Shown here: piece by piece, positions 61,161 to 64,000 of the stretch
Layout: every line of letters begins with the position of its first letter
Numbering within the stretch: the stretch's first letter is position 1
Assembly: GCA_963969345.1 (NCBI GenBank)
Contig: OZ017768.1
Coordinates: 7,402,718-7,466,717 of the forward strand
Reading direction: 5' to 3'
From: Turbatrix aceti
Taxonomy: Eukaryota > Nematoda > Chromadorea > Rhabditida > Panagrolaimidae
DNA: 64,000 nt
Notes under the pieces: model-generated
Seen by the model: only the letters and a program-made list of their open reading frames with translations
Told to the model about the DNA's origin: nothing
The model's database searches: none
Translations under genes and position numbers: made by a program

Positions 61161-61347
61161 CAGTGTTGTCGGTTCCGGCTATTTTATGACTCGGTTCCGA
61201 CCGGTTCCAGTTACGGTAGCGTTTCGGTTCCAATTCGGTTCCTGAATAAAATTGAATTCTGAACAGGAACCGAATTGGAACCGAAACGCTACCGTAACTG
61301 GAACCGGTCGGAACCGAGTCATAAAATAGCCGGAACCGACAACACTG
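61161..61347. mobile_element. Near-perfect palindromic hAT-type MITE, 187 bp
   Basis: Arms of about 82 bases are essentially identical (ends CAGTGTTGTCGGTTCCGG and CCGGAACCGACAACACTG), separated by about 22 bases. Flanks are CTGACCAG on both sides (61153-61160 and 61348-61355). The lack of divergence between arms suggests a recent insertion. Confidence 0.92.
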
Positions 61348-61355
61348 CTGACCAG

Positions 61356-63020
61356 TGTGAATGATTTCTCGACCGTTCATTCGTTCGTTGGCTGCCTATC
61401 AATAATTGCCAATTTTGGAAGTAACTATGCGGGGCCAGTTTCGTCCAACGTCAGCTTCAGTGGTGTCGGTTTTCGTTGGAAAACATGAATGGAGAGTTGC
61501 TCCCTCCCCTCGACATCCGTTTTCGTGGATGGCTTATGCTCTCAGGACCACGCTCCACTGATCACGGCACCACGCTGCGGGGCACAAAGGGGACCATTTC
61601 ATTTCCTGTAAATGGTGATACTCGCTTTTTTGTAGGCTATTTTGGCTCGTTTCCCAAAAAAACCAAGGATCACATTTTTTTATTATTTATAATCGTTCGA
61701 ACACGAAAAATCGGTCGCAATATTTATTTCAAAAGTTACAATAAATATTTCAAAGACCTACTGTAAAGATTTATTTATGTATTTGCAAGAAGTTACTTCC
61801 TTATCAGGGCTCAGAATGCAGATGATAAGAGAACACTCGAAAAAAATGCTGCACTGGAAAAGAAAGGAAGCCCGGGGCTTACTGACTTACTGAGTGTTCG
61901 TTTTGTCTTCTGCGTAGTCCTCAGTTCATTAAAGTAAGCCTGTGATGGCCTCTTGCAAACTTATGTTAGCCTAATACCCGCCTCGTTGCAAACTACATTT
62001 ACTCGTTGTCAAAAAGTCAAAAATGCCCTGCGTTCAAGGAACAAAGAAATGAGCATCCGAAAAAAAATAATTTGACAACGGCCAAAAAAATGACTGCAAA
62101 TTAACAAAATTTTGACGTGGGCATGCCGTTCTGCAAAAAAGTCGTGTTGGAAAGAAAAAAACTGGCAATAGGAATCGGTAGATTCTGTTTTATAGGCTTT
62201 GAAAAAACACAGTTCAGAAAAAAATCCGTCTCGACTTGGGTATTATACTTTGATTCATGTCAGGTGACACCGTCTGGTCAACGAGTCTGGACATCAGAGT
62301 CTAAGAATCTTTGAAGGCAATCCCACACCACGTTGCTTAAAATTAGTACGACGCAGCGAAGAAAGCTTGTTTTTTGACAACAATTCGTGAATTTTTAAAA
62401 CCCGCACTATCAAATACTAATCCGACATGAAAACTAAATGAAGTGCCTACGTGTGAAGCTGGCACGGCCACAGCACTTCTGATTAATTCCTGTGCATCAT
62501 CAAAACAACAAAAATGTACCGCGCCGTCTGCTGACCGTCTGGATCAACGATGAAAAACTAACAGCAGCAAAGACGGACGGCGTCAAAGTGCACAATTTAC
62601 CAACCAGGTGCCGAGAAAAAAAAAGTTGAGCAATAAGAATTGTTTTTTTTTTAATTTGCGGCTTAATCATATTTAATTCATTGAAATGCCACCTTGCTGG
62701 TCAAAAAAAGCGTCTGCACCTGCGCGATTTTTTTTTGCTTCGTGCGCAAAACAAATTCAGAAAGCCGCACTCGGCGACCGTGCTTGGCACGTGTATTTTT
62801 GGTAAATACGTGTATGCAGCGAACAAAACATAATTTAGCGCCAGAACCAGGTGGAACACCTCTGCAGGCACACCTGATGCCGACAGACGCAGAGCGGAGT
62901 CTGATCAACAGGTGAAAAGAGATTTTTGGTTAAATTCAGAGGGACGTAAGCTACAGTAGATTTATCATTGAAAGACTTCTTGTCGACGTTGGCCTAAAAA
63001 GCATATCTGGGCATAACTGA
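61356..63020. other. Desert segment
   Basis: No gene is firmly supported. On the minus strand, an open stretch from about 62993 after TGCTTTTTAG down to a CAG/GTGTGC donor near 62869 could be an exon of the minus-strand candidate described at the right end, but nothing recognisable is encoded. Confidence 0.3.
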
Positions 63021-63497
63021 CTTTTAGTGCCTCTTTTGTATCGGCGTCAAACTTAGCATACTGACTAATTCGGGCACGCTGATTCCAAAAAACACAAAAT
63101 TAGAGCGCTCTAGCAACGCCCGAGCGAGATACAGGCATCCAAAAAGCCTAAAAACAAGGGAAAACGCGCACTTGAAACGGGGGACATTATGCACGCATAG
63201 TGTTCTCAGGCGTTTTTGAGTTCAATTTTCGTCAATTGCGGGTTACAAAACGGGGGTTAATTACATCTTTAAGCTTAGGCTTAGCCTTAGGTTTGGGTTT
63301 AGGGCTTAGGCTTAGGTCTTAGGCTTAGGTTTAGGCTTAGTTTAGGGCTTAGGCTTAGGCTTAGTCGTGAGATTAGGGCTTAGGTTTAGGCTTCTCGGGC
63401 GTTGCTAGCGCGCTCTAATTTTGTGTTTTTTGGAATCAGCGTGCTCGAATTAGTCAGTATGCCAAGTTTGGAGCCGATACAAAATAGGCACTAAAAG
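63021..63497. mobile_element. Inverted-repeat element enclosing telomere-like repeats
   Basis: Arms of about 107 bases. The left begins CTTTTAGTGCC and ends ACGCCCGAG; the right begins CTCGGGCGTTGC and ends GGCACTAAAAG. Inner blocks CGTGCCCGAATTAG-type and TTCCAAAAAACACAAAATTA pair with TAATTTTGTGTTTTTTGGAA. The 263-base core holds an array of TTAGGC-like hexamers (63273-63392). No coding sequence. Target duplication is not clear (flanks GA/TA). Confidence 0.85.
63273..63392 (+). repeat. Interstitial TTAGGC-type telomeric repeats
   Basis: About 120 bases made of TTAGGC (about seven exact units) mixed with TTAGGT, TTAGGG and TTAGCC variants. TTAGGC is the nematode telomere unit. The array lies wholly inside the inverted-repeat element, so it was probably carried there by the element. 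Confidence 0.88.
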
Positions 63498-63547
63498 TAA
63501 GTTTTCCCCCGACCAATTCATGAATATCAAAAAAATAATACTTACTT

Positions 63548-63926
63548 GTACGTCTCGTGGATGAAGCTTCTTCTCAACGTCGAGATTGTATTTATTGTTC
63601 TTTTTGGGCTGCTTGCTGCCATCGATGTCATCAAGCAGCTCAAAAAGGACAATGAATACAGCCTCGTAAACAACATAAACAAATTTAAAAAAATAGACCT
63701 AAAATATCCGAAGTAAAAAAGTAAGATGATTGGCGTTTTCCGCAAAGAAAACTACAGTAATCTCTTTTTCGTTCCAGGACTATCAACAAAGTTCAACACC
63801 ACTGCAGAAGCGGTTTTTTGTGATTTCTTCGGCCATGATACTTTTTCTTGTTCAACTTTTGAAACCTCCGGCATATCCCGCAAAGCATCGTTGACAAATG
63901 TACGAATTTTCTTTGTTTTATCTGTT
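63548..63926 (-). CDS. Possible exons of a minus-strand gene at the right edge
   Basis: Two coding-like blocks on the minus strand. Block 1 starts after AAATTTTCAG at 63926 and is open to a TAG at 63754-63752; it reads like a charged soluble protein (IRTFVNDALRDMPEVSKVEQ, then KTASAVVLNFVDSPGTKKRL). Block 2 follows GATATTTTAG at about 63696 and is open to a strong GTAAGT donor at 63547; one frame reads FELLDDIDGSKQPKKNNKYN then LDVEKKLHPRDVQ. I could not settle the donor of block 1, so the join is uncertain, and I do not recognise the product. A competing small plus-strand ORF (63561-63716, 51 aa, hydrophobic start) overlaps block 2. Confidence 0.35.
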
Positions 63927-64000
63927 CTGAAAATTTAGCTTTGCTCGAAAACGAAATAAATTTCAGAAATATCTGTTCGCGAACGAATACAATAACAATA

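Noticed and set aside
63273..63392. A true chromosome end
   Set aside because: The repeats are degenerate, only 120 bases long, enclosed by inverted arms, and followed by further unique sequence.

Overview
The window looks like nuclear DNA from a nematode. Four lines of evidence support this. (i) Compact, intron-rich genes have introns ending in T-runs plus CAG/TAG, and some starts sit 2-10 nt behind a perfect acceptor, as in spliced-leader addition. (ii) A Rho GTPase has the N-terminus of nematode MIG-2. (iii) There is a nematode-type serpentine chemoreceptor. (iv) A block near the right end is built from TTAGGC-type hexamers, the nematode telomere repeat. No species is assigned. All annotation is by reading the sequence; no database search was run.

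Left, gene-dense part (1-27.8 kb, all genes on +): the 3' part of rpa-1 (RPA70); mig-2 (Rho/Rac GTPase); a PP1-type phosphatase with an intriguing in-frame extension after its stop; a TPM-domain membrane protein (MOLO-1-like); an unrecognised 11-exon protein of about 1385 aa; two C-type lectin genes, one carrying a transposon; mitochondrial tyrosyl-tRNA synthetase; and eIF3 subunit M. Introns are long and T-rich, and some carry inverted-repeat elements.

Middle (29.1-34.3 kb, all on -): a serpentine chemoreceptor, an acyl-CoA thioesterase 8 homologue and a neuropeptide-Y/F-type GPCR.

Right part (34.3-63.5 kb): almost 30 kb with no gene I can support. It is AT-rich, its homopolymer runs are mostly A on the + strand (the opposite of the left part), and it is dotted with non-coding inverted-repeat transposons. 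Several have exact target-site duplications: 8 bp (hAT type), TA (Tc1/mariner type) and TTAA. There is also a solo-LTR-like block, GC islands and two poly-C tracts. At the far right there may be the edge of another minus-strand gene next to an inverted-repeat element that encloses telomere-like repeats.

The genes are mainly unrelated housekeeping and signalling functions, not a pathway. Two tandem pairs (TPM gene and the large protein; yars-2 and eIF3M) are close enough to be operon candidates. The most interesting points are the PP1 extension, the hAT insertion inside the first lectin gene, which may act as an intron, the telomere-like foldback element, the intron grown by duplication of an exon end in rpa-1, and the strand switch in homopolymer runs.
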